This document shows positions 8,168 to 17,432 of a DNA stretch of 35,246 nucleotides, one piece after another; position 1 is the first letter of the stretch, and the number at the start of each line of letters is the position of its first letter. Position numbers and translations under genes: made by a program. This DNA comes from Deltaproteobacteria bacterium (GTDB lineage: Bacteria; Desulfobacterota; Desulfobulbia; Desulfobulbales; VMSU01), in NCBI GenBank assembly GCA_013151175.1, contig JAADIV010000117.1, forward strand, positions 1 to 35,246, given 5' to 3'. The notes beneath the pieces were generated by a model, which was given only the letters and a program-made list of their open reading frames with translations, made no database searches and was not told the origin of the DNA.

Positions 8168-8548
8168 ATGAAAAACGGTAAAATTGCGATCCCCTCAGAT
8201 GGGAACGGCGGTCTTGACGGCACGCGGTCAAACCATTTCGGCCATTGTGATATATTCACTGTTGTCGAGGTGAAAGACGGCGTTATCGAGAAAGTTTCAA
8301 CGCTAAAAAACGTAGAGCATGGCCAGGGCGGCTGCATGGTGCCGATTGACCTTCTGGGACAGCACCGAATTAACGCCATAGTGGTTGGCGGCATAGGCGC
8401 TCGACCCCTCATGGGTTTTAAACAGGCAGGTATCGAAGTTTACTACGATGACAAACAGGCTGAAATCCGGCCCGTTGTTGAAGATCTCATAGCCGGCAAT
8501 CTGGCGGTCATGGCCGACAACCAGGCATGCGGCGGCCATTGCCATTGA
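8168..8548 (+). CDS. NifX/NifB-C-like protein (dinitrogenase iron-molybdenum cofactor family)
   Basis: This 126-residue single-domain protein fits the PF02579 family, whose members bind Fe-S or Fe-Mo cluster precursors. The pattern is typical: KIAIPSDGNGGLDG at the N terminus, NHFGHCDIFTVVEV, and INAIVVGGIGARPLMGFKQAGIEVYY. The C terminus is rich in cysteine and histidine (ACGGHCH), which could hold a metal. No nif genes are nearby, so a role in nitrogenase is not indicated. Free-standing members are common in anaerobes next to Mrp-type Fe-S carriers, but none is seen here. It has its own promoter and a clear ribosome binding site. Confidence 0.85.
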   Translation: MKNGKIAIPSDGNGGLDGTRSNHFGHCDIFTVVEVKDGVIEKVSTLKNVEHGQGGCMVPIDLLGQHRINAIVVGGIGARPLMGFKQAGIEVYYDDKQAEIRPVVEDLIAGNLAVMADNQACGGHCH

Positions 8549-8580
8549 GCGGCACGACAACGATCGTATGCGCAGAAAAC

Positions 8581-8646
8581 ATGAAAATAGCTGTAACCGC
8601 AGAGGGCGCTGATCTGTAGGCGGCACAGAGTAGAAGGCCGGAATAG
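8581..8646 (+). pseudogene. Possible remnant of a second NifX-like gene
   Basis: Directly after the NifX-like gene an ATG opens the frame MKIAVTAEGADL and then meets TAG. These twelve residues match the usual N terminus of PF02579 proteins, which tend to read M-K-I-A-x-(T/S)-A-x-G-x-D-L. After the stop the same frame reads AAQSRRPE before another TAG, faintly like the following S-x-V-D-P-R-F-G-R segment. No good ribosome binding site precedes it. I read it as a decayed tandem duplicate, with low confidence. The rest of the 323-base interval 8549-8871 shows no gene; 8640-8740 is AT-rich. Confidence 0.35.
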
Positions 8647-8871
8647 GTTTTAAAGGTGTGCGTAAATTTTATAGGCTTGCAAAAAATCTGAAATTGATTA
8701 ATACCCCCTGAGAATTGATTTTTTTGTTAAAAGTTGAGAAACCAATTACGTCCAGGTACCCCCATCAGGGAGTGAACGGGGAACATTTTGCCCATTGTTC
8801 TCGGATGACGGTTGGCCCTGGGCGGCCTATAACTTCGGCATATATGCCGGCAATAAATTAGGGAGAATACC

Positions 8872-9573
8872 TTGCGGACAACCAGAGCGGCTGATGCCAT
8901 GCGGCCAGTGGAAATCATCCATGATATTCAGCCACAGGCCGGTGCCTCGTTGATGATAAAAATGGGCGGCACCCATGTTATATGCGCCGTCAGTGTTGAA
9001 AATACCGTGCCGCCTTTCCTGCGGGACAGCGGCCAGGGTTGGATTACCGCAGAGTATGGCATGCTGCCTACCTCGACAAACACCAGGATGAAACGGGAAG
9101 CAGGGCGAGGACGCTCCGGCCGCACCTATGAAATTCAGCGTCTAATTGGCCGTTCACTCCGCATGATGGTGGATCTGCATAGTCTGGACGGGAAAACATT
9201 TCGGGTGGACTGCGATGTGATTAATGCCGATGGCGGCACCCGAACCGCATCCATAACCGGAGCGGCTCTGGCCCTGCGCCAGGCAATCAAAAGGGAATTC
9301 GAGCAGGGTAATCTCGCCGCCATGCCGGATATTTTACCCATTGCCGCCATTAGCGCCGGTCTGGTTAACGGCCAGGCCCTCCTGGATCTGGAGTATAGCG
9401 AAGATTCCAGGGCCGATGTGGATGCCAACTTTGTCATGACCGCTGACGGCCGTTGGATTGAGGCGCAGAGTACCGCCGAAGGTCGTCCCTTCAGCCCGGA
9501 AGACTTTACCGCCATCGCCGGCCTGGCCCGTAAGGGAATTAATGAGCTTCTGGCCCTCTGGGAGTGCGCCTAG
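8872..9573 (+). CDS. rph: Ribonuclease PH
   Basis: RNase PH is a phosphorolytic 3'-5' exonuclease that trims tRNA 3' ends. The 233-residue product shows the RNase PH core: [54 protein letters not shown] and [19 protein letters not shown]. The start is TTG at 8872, chosen because AGGGAG stands six bases upstream and the next residues ([12 protein letters not shown]) correspond to the family N terminus. The ending [20 protein letters not shown] is also typical. It is followed by tgt with no spacing, so the two RNA-processing enzymes are co-transcribed. Confidence 0.95.
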   Translation: MRTTRAADAMRPVEIIHDIQPQAGASLMIKMGGTHVICAVSVENTVPPFLRDSGQGWITAEYGMLPTSTNTRMKREAGRGRSGRTYEIQRLIGRSLRMMVDLHSLDGKTFRVDCDVINADGGTRTASITGAALALRQAIKREFEQGNLAAMPDILPIAAISAGLVNGQALLDLEYSEDSRADVDANFVMTADGRWIEAQSTAEGRPFSPEDFTAIAGLARKGINELLALWECA

Positions 9574-10695
<1,122 letters not shown>

Positions 10696-10765
10696 TGTCC
10701 ACGGGTTTGGAGTTCATGAAAAGACCCACAATTGATCAATAATAAATCTATAGCGAGGATCATCT

Positions 10766-11107
10766 ATGTTTGCAGTTAATATTGCGCACGCGGCAGGCAA
10801 GGCGGCTAGCAGCTCCGGGGCAGGGTTCATCTCATTTGTGCCGCTGATTCTGATTTTTGGGGTCTTTTATTTCCTGCTAATCCGCCCTCAGCAAAAAAAG
10901 ACCAAGGAGCAACAAGCCTTCCTGAGTAATCTGAAAAAGGGCGATGCAGTTGTTTCGCAGGGCGGCTTGCACGGCGTGATTACCGGCCTCACAGATACCG
11001 TAGCTACCCTGGAAATTGCCGATAACGTGCGGGTTAAGGTAGCACGGCCCTATATAATGGGCACAGTCAGCTCCCAGAAAAAAGAGGCCGGCAATACTAG
11101 CGGCTGA
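10766..11107 (+). CDS. yajC: Preprotein translocase subunit YajC
   Basis: YajC is a small accessory membrane protein of the SecDF-YajC complex that supports Sec export. The 113-residue protein has a short N terminus, one transmembrane helix (FVPLILIFGVFYFLLI, about 24-39) followed at once by the hallmark RPQQKK, and a cytoplasmic domain with LKKGDAVVSQGGLHGVITG. It follows tgt, as is usual, but secD and secF do not come next; a tRNA gene does. A GC-rich hairpin (CCCCATCGGCGATGGGG) lies about 20 bases after its stop, without a T-run. Confidence 0.93.
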   Translation: MFAVNIAHAAGKAASSSGAGFISFVPLILIFGVFYFLLIRPQQKKTKEQQAFLSNLKKGDAVVSQGGLHGVITGLTDTVATLEIADNVRVKVARPYIMGTVSSQKKEAGNTSG

Positions 11108-11202
11108 AAATTACCGTGAGTTTAACCCCATCGGCGATGGGGCATTTACTGTTGCTGGTTTTTGCATTTTGGAGTATTAGTCCAACCATTGAGATCATCC
11201 AA

Positions 11203-11279
11203 GCGCCCGTAGCTCATCTGGATAGAGTATCTGACTACGAATCAGGGGGTAGCAGGTTCGAATCCTGCCGGGCGCACCA
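11203..11279 (+). tRNA. tRNA-Arg (anticodon ACG)
   Basis: The 77-base cloverleaf has a seven-pair acceptor stem GCGCCCG/CGGGCGC and an encoded 3' CCA. The D arm contains AGCTC...GAGT, and the T arm contains GGTTCGAATCC. The anticodon loop CTACGAA gives ACG at positions 34-36, which reads CGN arginine codons after A-to-I editing. It lies downstream of yajC and is followed five bases later by an intrinsic terminator. Confidence 0.96.
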
Positions 11280-11283
11280 ATTT

Positions 11284-11322
11284 AAAGGGGGTTAAGCTAT
11301 ATAGCTTAACCCCCTTTTTTTG
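11284..11322 (+). terminator. Rho-independent terminator after tRNA-Arg
   Basis: A perfect 17-base stem (AAAGGGGGTTAAGCTAT and its complement) with no spacer is followed by a run of seven T. It starts five bases after the tRNA CCA end and is the clearest terminator in the window. It should end the rph-tgt-yajC-tRNA transcript. Confidence 0.93.
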
Positions 11323-11472
11323 TCTCCATAAATACTGGCTCACCATATTTGGGCCAAAGCCTATGAATGACGATAGTCATGGCAAACAAAAAAATACTTG
11401 CGCAAAACCTTTTTTTATTGCAAAAGTGGACAATGCGGAGGGTAACGCATTAAAATTGCGGAGATGGGCATT

Positions 11473-11910
11473 ATGGGAAAGTTCTGTCGCAGCAAGAGGT
11501 ATGACAAAAATTTGACCATCGACCTGTTTTTACGGGACGATTCAGCATCGTCCCTTTTGGCAGGCCCCGTACCTTGTTCCGTCCATGGTTTGTCATCTTG
11601 CGGCGTAGATCTTATTCTCGACCATATCCATTTTAATGGCCATCATATGTTCTACGCGCCGCAGGATAAACCAGGTTATCAGCTATATATCGGACAGCAG
11701 GATGACGATAAAGGGTTAGCGCCAATACCCGTGCGGCCGATATGCTTTAATATTGATGACAGCGGCAGTGTACATTATTTCCAACTTGGGGTGGAATTTA
11801 TGACCCGGCCGGAGGGTGGCTGGCTCACAATTTTAAAAAATGCAGCCGCTGTTAATGCAGATGTGTCTTGTTGTTGGCTCAAAGAGCTGCTGCTTAAATT
11901 TTGGCGATAA
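11473..11910 (+). CDS. Small protein of unknown function, possibly PilZ-like
   Basis: I do not recognise this 145-residue protein with certainty. The first ATG of the frame (11464) has no ribosome binding site; the second (11473) has GGAG eight bases upstream, so I chose it. There is no signal peptide or membrane helix. The order of features recalls a PilZ domain (c-di-GMP receptor): a basic N terminus (RSKRYDK), SVHGLSSCGVDLIL resembling the D/N-x-S-x-x-G strand, and a later hydrophobic strand with HYFQLGVEFM. The usual RxxxR is not clear, however. It contains several cysteines and histidines (HIHFNGHHMFY). It stands alone between a terminator and the convergent ABC exporter genes. Confidence 0.6.
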   Translation: MGKFCRSKRYDKNLTIDLFLRDDSASSLLAGPVPCSVHGLSSCGVDLILDHIHFNGHHMFYAPQDKPGYQLYIGQQDDDKGLAPIPVRPICFNIDDSGSVHYFQLGVEFMTRPEGGWLTILKNAAAVNADVSCCWLKELLLKFWR

Positions 11911-11920
11911 TCGGAGACTC

Positions 11921-12670
11921 TCATTTAATCAGGCGGTGACGCAAAAGCGGGGGGGCAATGGAGGCGGCGGCAAGGGTAATCAGCAAAAGCCAGATAATTT
12001 GCCAGAGCCAAGTACCGTTGATCTCGCCGTAGCAGAGCATCCTGGCCAGATTCACCACCGGAGTCAGAGGTAAAAGCCGCATAACCAATCTGGCCGCAGC
12101 GGGCATGTCTTTTAGGGAAAAGAAGATCCCGGAAAAGAGAAACAGCGGGGTGATAACCAGGGAAATAAAATAATTGAAGAACTCGTAACTCCGAGCCAGA
12201 GCCGTCATAATAAGCCCAATGGCGGCAAAAAATATGCCGGCCACAAAGAGAACCGGGATTAAGGCCAAGGCCCATAGCGAAGGCCAAAGGCCGAAAAGCG
12301 GCATAACCGCTAGCATAATTCCACCCGCCAACAGCCCCTTCAACGCACCCCAGATCATCTCTCCCCAAGCCAGTTCAGTGGTGGTTATTGGGGTTGAAAT
12401 AATTCCTTCAAATGTACTTTGTGTGCCCAGGCGGGTAAAAGAGCCATAGGTGGTCTCAAAGGCCGCGCTGTACATCATCGCCGAGGCCGCCAATCCCGGG
12501 GCGATAAATTGCAGATAGGAATAGCCGGCAACGGGATGCACCTCCTGACCCATACCAAAGCCGAAGGCCAGTAAGAAGAGGAGGGGTTGGCCAAGGTTGC
12601 CAACCAGGCTAGAAACCATAAATTTCTTCCAGACCCTGGCGTTTCTCATGACAATGCGTAAGGCGCCCAT
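11921..12670 (-). CDS. ABC-2 type transporter permease (NodJ-like)
   Basis: This 249-residue membrane protein has about six hydrophobic helices. It carries the ABC-2 signature in its second half (MTALARSYEFFNYFISLVI, FLFSGIFFSLKDMP) and ends with a short basic tail. It resembles the NodJ/DrrB type of export permease. It begins one base after the stop of its ATPase partner, so the two form an exporter with a separate ATPase and permease. The substrate cannot be told from the sequence; NodJ relatives move oligosaccharides, while others move drugs or lipids. Its stop lies ten bases from the stop of the convergent small gene. Confidence 0.88.
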   Translation of the reverse strand: MGALRIVMRNARVWKKFMVSSLVGNLGQPLLFLLAFGFGMGQEVHPVAGYSYLQFIAPGLAASAMMYSAAFETTYGSFTRLGTQSTFEGIISTPITTTELAWGEMIWGALKGLLAGGIMLAVMPLFGLWPSLWALALIPVLFVAGIFFAAIGLIMTALARSYEFFNYFISLVITPLFLFSGIFFSLKDMPAAARLVMRLLPLTPVVNLARMLCYGEINGTWLWQIIWLLLITLAAASIAPPLLRHRLIK

Positions 12671-12671
12671 G

Positions 12672-13634
12672 TCAGGACTCCCTCAATGAACGGCCGGTTA
12701 ATTTAATAAAGAGGTCCTCCAGATTGGCAGGACGACGCAGCCATTGCGGCAAAGATCGTATCTCGGAATCCAACCTGGAGCAGGCATTTCTGGTATAGAT
12801 AAAAATCCCATCGGCCATTATTTCGGCCCTGGCCTGACAGGCGGCAGCCACTCCGGCCAACATGCGGGCTTCCCGCTCATCGCAAATCACCTCAAAAACA
12901 TCGGCTCCCACCATGTCATCAATCATCTGCTGCGGTTTGCCCTGCGCCACGATCAGTCCCTGATCCATAATCACCACCCGACTAGCCAGACGACTGACCT
13001 CATCCATATAATGACTGGTAAGCAGCATGGTCAAACCATTCTTCTGCAACTGCCGGAGACGCTGCCAGATCAAATACCTGGCCTGAGGGTCAAGCCCCAC
13101 GGTTGGTTCGTCCAGGATCAATAATTCCGGTTGATGAACAAGGGCACGGGCCAAAAGTAGACGCCGCCGTTGACCACCGGAAAGATGTTGGATAATTTCA
13201 TCACGGCGATTATCGAGGGCGAAGAAACGCAGTAATTCATCAACTCTGGGCCGGATATGTTTCGCCGTGATACCGTAATAAGAGGCATAAATCAGCAAAT
13301 TTTCCAAAACCGTTAAATCTGGATCAAGGTTATCATTCTGCGGCACAACCCCGATCCGCCGTTTTATCTTGACCAGATCCTGCGGCACAGAAAGACCGAA
13401 AACCCGCAGATCACCAGCCGTTTTTTCCGCCAGACCAATAATCATCTGGATTGTCGTGGTCTTGCCGGCCCCATTGGGCCCCAAAAAGCCAAAACATTCA
13501 CCCTGATAAATATCAAGGTCAATGCCGCGTACCGCCTGGCGGCTGCCAAAGGTTTTTTGGAGACTGCGGGCAGCTAAAATGATGTTTGCTGAATTCAAGG
13601 TAAATTTCGCGAAGTTCAAAGATTGAGTATTCAT
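12672..13634 (-). CDS. ABC transporter ATP-binding protein (NodI-like)
   Basis: This is the ATPase partner of the downstream permease. The 320-residue protein has Walker A GPNGAGKTTT at 52-61, a Q-loop at VVPQNDNLDP, the signature LSGGQRRR, Walker B LLILDEPTVGLDP and an H-loop at LTSHYMDE. The N-terminal 15 or so residues before the domain are not conserved, and a start further inside is possible. The ATG at 13634 has GAGG about five bases upstream. The C-terminal part after about residue 235 is the variable regulatory segment seen in DrrA/NodI proteins. The 157-base upstream region is shared with divergent hisD. Confidence 0.92.
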   Translation of the reverse strand: MNTQSLNFAKFTLNSANIILAARSLQKTFGSRQAVRGIDLDIYQGECFGFLGPNGAGKTTTIQMIIGLAEKTAGDLRVFGLSVPQDLVKIKRRIGVVPQNDNLDPDLTVLENLLIYASYYGITAKHIRPRVDELLRFFALDNRRDEIIQHLSGGQRRRLLLARALVHQPELLILDEPTVGLDPQARYLIWQRLRQLQKNGLTMLLTSHYMDEVSRLASRVVIMDQGLIVAQGKPQQMIDDMVGADVFEVICDEREARMLAGVAAACQARAEIMADGIFIYTRNACSRLDSEIRSLPQWLRRPANLEDLFIKLTGRSLRES

Positions 13635-13791
13635 GCTAGCCTCACATTATTACACCAAAATCGGCCTTAATAAAACGCAAAACTTGCAATTTTAGCATGG
13701 TTTTCATGGTAAAATTTCGTTACAATTGCGTTGCTCCCCGATAAACGGGAGAACAAATTACAGGGCGTTAAATTCTACCAGGGATATGAAT

Positions 13792-15108
13792 ATGATTATA
13801 GAAGCCGTTGAGGTCTCGTCCGCACAAGGGCAAAAGTTGGTTAACAATCTGCGGGATCGTTACCAGACCGCCGGAGACGAACGCCGCCAGATTGTTGAGG
13901 ATATTATCACGGCGGTACGCCAACGTGGTGATGATGCCCTGTTGGAATATACCAATAAATTCGATGCCGCCTCACTTACCATTGACCATCTCCGGGTAAG
14001 CGAGGCGGAGATGACCGCCGCCGGAGCCGAAGTACCGCCTGCTTTAAAGAGGACAATCACCAGGGCAATCGCTCGGATTCGCGCCTTCCACGAACATGAG
14101 AAACAGGAATCATGGCTCGTTACCAGAGACGATGGCGCGATCACCGGCCGCCTGGTTAATCCGGTTGATTCTGCCGGACTTTATGTACCCGGCGGTCAGG
14201 GCGGCAAGACACCGCTGGTTTCCTCGGTGTTGATGAATGGCATTCCGGCGGTCATTGCCGGGGTTCGGCGTCTGGTGATGCTTACCCAGCCGGCCGCCGC
14301 CGGCACGGTTAACCCCGCCCTGCTTTACGCCGCTAGCCAGGTTGGCATTAATGAAATTTATAAGGCCGGCAGCGCCTGGGGGATTGCCGCCCTAGCCTAC
14401 GGCACCGACAGTATTGCCCCGGTCGATGTAGTGGTAGGGCCGGGCAATCAATTTGTTACCGAGGCCAAGAAACAGGTTGCAGGCCGGGTACGCATTGATA
14501 TGATCGCCGGACCGAGTGAGGTTCTCATTGTTGCCGATGACTCCGCCAATCCCGCCTATATTGCCGCCGATATGCTAGCCCAGGCGGAACATGACCCCAT
14601 GGCTCTGGCGATGTTGATAACCACCTCGAAAACAGTGGCCGCCGGAGTAACGGCCCAGTTGACAAATCTCCTGCCGCAATTGTCCAGACAGAAGATCGCC
14701 CGGCAGTCGCTACGTGAGCGGGGGGCCATTCTCATTGCCCAGGATCTTGATGAAGCGGTTGAACTTGCCAATATGCTGGCCGCGGAGCATCTGGAGTTGA
14801 TGATTAATAATCCCTTTCAGTGGCTGCCCCGCATCAAACACGCTGGCGCCATCTTTTTGGGCAGCAACTCCCCGGAGGCCACCGGCGATTATCTGGCCGG
14901 CCCCAATCATGTCCTGCCAACTATGGGTACGGCCCGTTACTCGTCATCTCTGGGAGTTGAAACCTTTTTGAAGAAAAGCAGTCTGATCTCGTATTCGCGG
15001 CAGGCCCTGCTTGCCGATGCCGATGACATTCAGGCTATTGCCAATCTTGAAGGCCTGACGGCTCATGCCTTGTCAGTGGCCATTCGGGTAAAAGATGGCC
15101 AAGACTGA
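13792..15108 (+). CDS. hisD: Histidinol dehydrogenase
   Basis: HisD catalyses the last two steps of histidine synthesis, oxidising L-histidinol to L-histidine with two NAD+ and a zinc ion. Family motifs are complete: GLYVPGGQGGKTPL, VVGPGNQFVTEAKKQV, IDMIAGPSEVLIVAD, AQAEHDP, AAEHLEL and AGPNHVLPT. The frame opens further upstream, but the ATG at 13792 has AGGG eight bases before it and gives a 438-residue protein of normal length. A second ATG at 13786 is possible. Upstream lie AT-rich promoter-like sequence and a small hairpin (CTCCC...GGGAG, near 13734-13751). Other his genes are not here; the gene overlaps rsmG by 14 bases. Confidence 0.96.
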   Translation: MIIEAVEVSSAQGQKLVNNLRDRYQTAGDERRQIVEDIITAVRQRGDDALLEYTNKFDAASLTIDHLRVSEAEMTAAGAEVPPALKRTITRAIARIRAFHEHEKQESWLVTRDDGAITGRLVNPVDSAGLYVPGGQGGKTPLVSSVLMNGIPAVIAGVRRLVMLTQPAAAGTVNPALLYAASQVGINEIYKAGSAWGIAALAYGTDSIAPVDVVVGPGNQFVTEAKKQVAGRVRIDMIAGPSEVLIVADDSANPAYIAADMLAQAEHDPMALAMLITTSKTVAAGVTAQLTNLLPQLSRQKIARQSLRERGAILIAQDLDEAVELANMLAAEHLELMINNPFQWLPRIKHAGAIFLGSNSPEATGDYLAGPNHVLPTMGTARYSSSLGVETFLKKSSLISYSRQALLADADDIQAIANLEGLTAHALSVAIRVKDGQD

Positions 15109-15820
15109 CAACAAGGTGGATTTTGCCGGCATCCTTTGCCAGGGCTGGCGGGCAGCAGTACGCCAACAATCGTACGCAGATGTTTGCGGTCTGGATGACA
15201 ATACGCTGCGGGAGCTGACGGTCTATTTCGGCGAATTGGATAAATGGCGCCGGAAGATAAATCTGGTGGCCAGGGCCGAGCCGGCCCGGATCATCGAGAA
15301 TCATTTTCTTGACTCACTGACCCTGCTGCCGGAATTGACGCCATATAAAGAGGAAGAGGCCCCGTCTTTACTGGATATAGGCAGTGGCGCGGGGTTCCCC
15401 GGCCTGGTAATCAAGATCGCCTGTCCCTGGCTGCGGGTTATCCTGGTTGAACCGCGACAAAAACGGGTTTCTTTTTTACAGCATATCATCAGGTCGTTGC
15501 AACTTACGAATATCACCGTCCGGGAGGAGAGACTGGCCGAAGACAAACGGCAATTCCAGGAAAACTATGGCAGGCCCAATATCATCACCAGCCGGGCCGT
15601 GGCCGATATCAGGACTTTTCTCCAGATGCTCACCGGCGCCCCGGCCGGGAGCAAAATTATCTGCATGAAAGGCCCAGGGGCGGCGGCGGAAATAGAGGCG
15701 TGGCAGAACTCCCCCGACAACGTCTTCACAATCGTCAGCCGGCGGCGCTTTGTGCTGCCAGTATCCGGCGCGGCCAGGGAATTAATAGTATTCACCCAAA
15801 TGGATCAGGAGAACAGATGA
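15095..15820 (+). CDS. rsmG: 16S rRNA (guanine527-N7)-methyltransferase RsmG
   Basis: RsmG (GidB) methylates G527 of 16S rRNA with S-adenosylmethionine. The 241-residue protein has the SAM-binding motif LLDIGSGAGFPGLVIKI, then VEPRQKRVSFLQHI and TSRAVADIRTFL. The helical N terminus contains the family stretch YFGELDKWRRKINLVA. The start ATG lies inside the end of hisD (overlap 14 bases), indicating coupled translation. At its 3' end it overlaps the convergent DUF3786 gene by 16 bases. Confidence 0.93.
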   Translation: MAKTDNKVDFAGILCQGWRAAVRQQSYADVCGLDDNTLRELTVYFGELDKWRRKINLVARAEPARIIENHFLDSLTLLPELTPYKEEEAPSLLDIGSGAGFPGLVIKIACPWLRVILVEPRQKRVSFLQHIIRSLQLTNITVREERLAEDKRQFQENYGRPNIITSRAVADIRTFLQMLTGAPAGSKIICMKGPGAAAEIEAWQNSPDNVFTIVSRRRFVLPVSGAARELIVFTQMDQENR

Positions 15821-16614
15821 CGTTCCGCTATCTTGGTAAACATTTGCACCAATCCCGAACAGAGGGTGAAGATTGCCTTTATATGTAAGTTTTGCCCGCA
15901 ACACCGGTCAAAAAAGATGGTAAGCGCCGACTCCATATCTTCCTCCGGGGCCTGATAGCAGATAAGAATGGGGATGTGAGGCAGAGGGTGCAGGATCAGG
16001 GCAATATCGGCCTGGTACCAGTCAATGGCTTGCCCCATGAACAGGTCGATTAAATCTTCCAAAAGGGCCGGATTGGCATCAGCGAGTTTTCTAAGCGGCG
16101 TCTCACAGCGGCTAGTAAAGAGACCCTGCCAGTCGATACCGCCCTTTATTTCCCGAAACGAAATCCAACTGCCGGTGATTTCCCCATGGGTCTTGTTGGT
16201 AATATATGCCAACAACGGTATCTGCACCCAGGGGATGAGATGACACTCCGAGTTTAAATTACCTCTGGCATCAACGATAAAATCCTTGCCCAGAGAGTTC
16301 ACCACCAAACCGTTATCCCGGTAAACCGCCCCAATGACAGGGGCGATTGCCGCCAGATCAAGCGCCGTGACCCGGCGCTGTAATTTGTCAACAAAGCCCG
16401 CCTGCTCAATCTCACTAGCCACGGGCTTACGGCATATCCCGGCCATTTTAGCCAACAGGGCGGGAGAGATATCCGGACAGTCGCACAATTTTTTCTGACC
16501 GGCCGCCACTGCCGCAGCAAAGGCCAGGCAGGATGGCAGTAGGCATTTGCCACAGTTATTGCGCGGCAATATCCGGTAAATCTCCAGGGGAGCAGCGGCC
16601 TTAGTTTCCGGCAA
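15805..16614 (-). CDS. DUF3786 protein with an N-terminal [4Fe-4S] motif
   Basis: The 269-residue protein begins with a compact cysteine motif ([16 protein letters not shown]21, C24, C29, then C44/C46). This is the PF04060-type Fe-S motif found at the N terminus of the corrinoid iron-sulfur protein large subunit (AcsC) and of RnfB. The rest, with [27 protein letters not shown] and [19 protein letters not shown], fits DUF3786, a family of unknown function in anaerobes. The start is TTG at 16614, chosen because AGGG stands seven bases upstream; it overlaps the end of the AIM24-like gene by 14 bases. I infer a link to corrinoid or C1 chemistry, but this is not shown. Confidence 0.75.
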   Translation of the reverse strand: MPETKAAAPLEIYRILPRNNCGKCLLPSCLAFAAAVAAGQKKLCDCPDISPALLAKMAGICRKPVASEIEQAGFVDKLQRRVTALDLAAIAPVIGAVYRDNGLVVNSLGKDFIVDARGNLNSECHLIPWVQIPLLAYITNKTHGEITGSWISFREIKGGIDWQGLFTSRCETPLRKLADANPALLEDLIDLFMGQAIDWYQADIALILHPLPHIPILICYQAPEEDMESALTIFFDRCCGQNLHIKAIFTLCSGLVQMFTKIAERHLFS

Positions 16615-17395
16615 TTATACGCCCTATACCGCCCAACACGGAACCTTCGCCCTGCTGATTGCCGCCGTATGACGGGGCGCTGGCCATAATTCTGTCGGCC
16701 ATGCGGGAAAAGGGCAGACTTTGCAGCCAAACCCTGCCGGTGCCGCTGAGGGTCGCCAAAAACAACCCCTCTCCGCCCAGCACCATGCTTTTCAGGTTGC
16801 CCGCCCTCTCTATGCTATAGTTGATGGATGGCTGAAACGCCACCAGACAGCCGGTATCCAGGCGCAGGGTTTCACCATGCAGCTCTTTCTCAATAACGGT
16901 GCCGCCGGCATGGATAAAAACCATCCCATCACCCAACAGCCGCTCCAGAATAAATCCCTCACCGCCGAAAAAACCGGCGCCCAGGCGTTTGGTAAAGGCA
17001 ATATCCAACTGCGTTCCCCGGGCGGCACAGAGAAAGGCGTCTTTTTGACATAAAATTTCGCCGCCAAGGCTAGCCAAATCAACAGGAATAATAGAACCGG
17101 GATACGGCGCGGCAAAGGCCACATGGCTTTTCCCCATACCCCGATGAGTGAAATGGGTCATAAATAACGATTCACCGCTAATTACCCTTTTTCCGGCCTG
17201 CAGCAACTTGCCAAAAAAACCGGCATCCGCCGCCGAGCCGTCACCCATCCTGGCCTCAAAATCAATGCCTTCCTCCATATAAGTCATGGCGCCGGCCTCA
17301 GCAATTACCGTTTCACCGGGGTCAAGCTCCACCTCCACTAGCTGCATATCGTGACCAATAATCCTATAATCCACTTCATCACATCGTTTTGTCAT
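16601..17395 (-). CDS. AIM24/TIGR00266 family protein
   Basis: This 264-residue protein belongs to the TIGR00266/AIM24 family of beta-sandwich proteins of unknown function. Typical segments are [83 protein letters not shown] and [25 protein letters not shown]. The ATG at 17395 is preferred over the longer frame because GGAGGAGG stands directly upstream. The C terminus is glycine-rich ([15 protein letters not shown]). It lies between a sensor kinase and the DUF3786 gene, in the same transcription unit. Confidence 0.85.
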   Translation of the reverse strand: MTKRCDEVDYRIIGHDMQLVEVELDPGETVIAEAGAMTYMEEGIDFEARMGDGSAADAGFFGKLLQAGKRVISGESLFMTHFTHRGMGKSHVAFAAPYPGSIIPVDLASLGGEILCQKDAFLCAARGTQLDIAFTKRLGAGFFGGEGFILERLLGDGMVFIHAGGTVIEKELHGETLRLDTGCLVAFQPSINYSIERAGNLKSMVLGGEGLFLATLSGTGRVWLQSLPFSRMADRIMASAPSYGGNQQGEGSVLGGIGRIIAGN

Positions 17396-17432
17396 AGTCC
17401 TCCTCCCTGTATAACCGGTGGCATAACCGCAA

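Noticed and set aside
8168-8548. Evidence of a nitrogenase locus from the NifX-like protein.
   Set aside because: No nifHDK, nifB, nifE or nifN gene is in the window, and stand-alone members of the family are common in non-fixing anaerobes.
11120-11160. The hairpin after yajC as an intrinsic terminator.
   Set aside because: The CCCCATC/GATGGGG stem is not followed by a T-run, and a much better terminator follows the tRNA; read-through from yajC into the tRNA is plausible.
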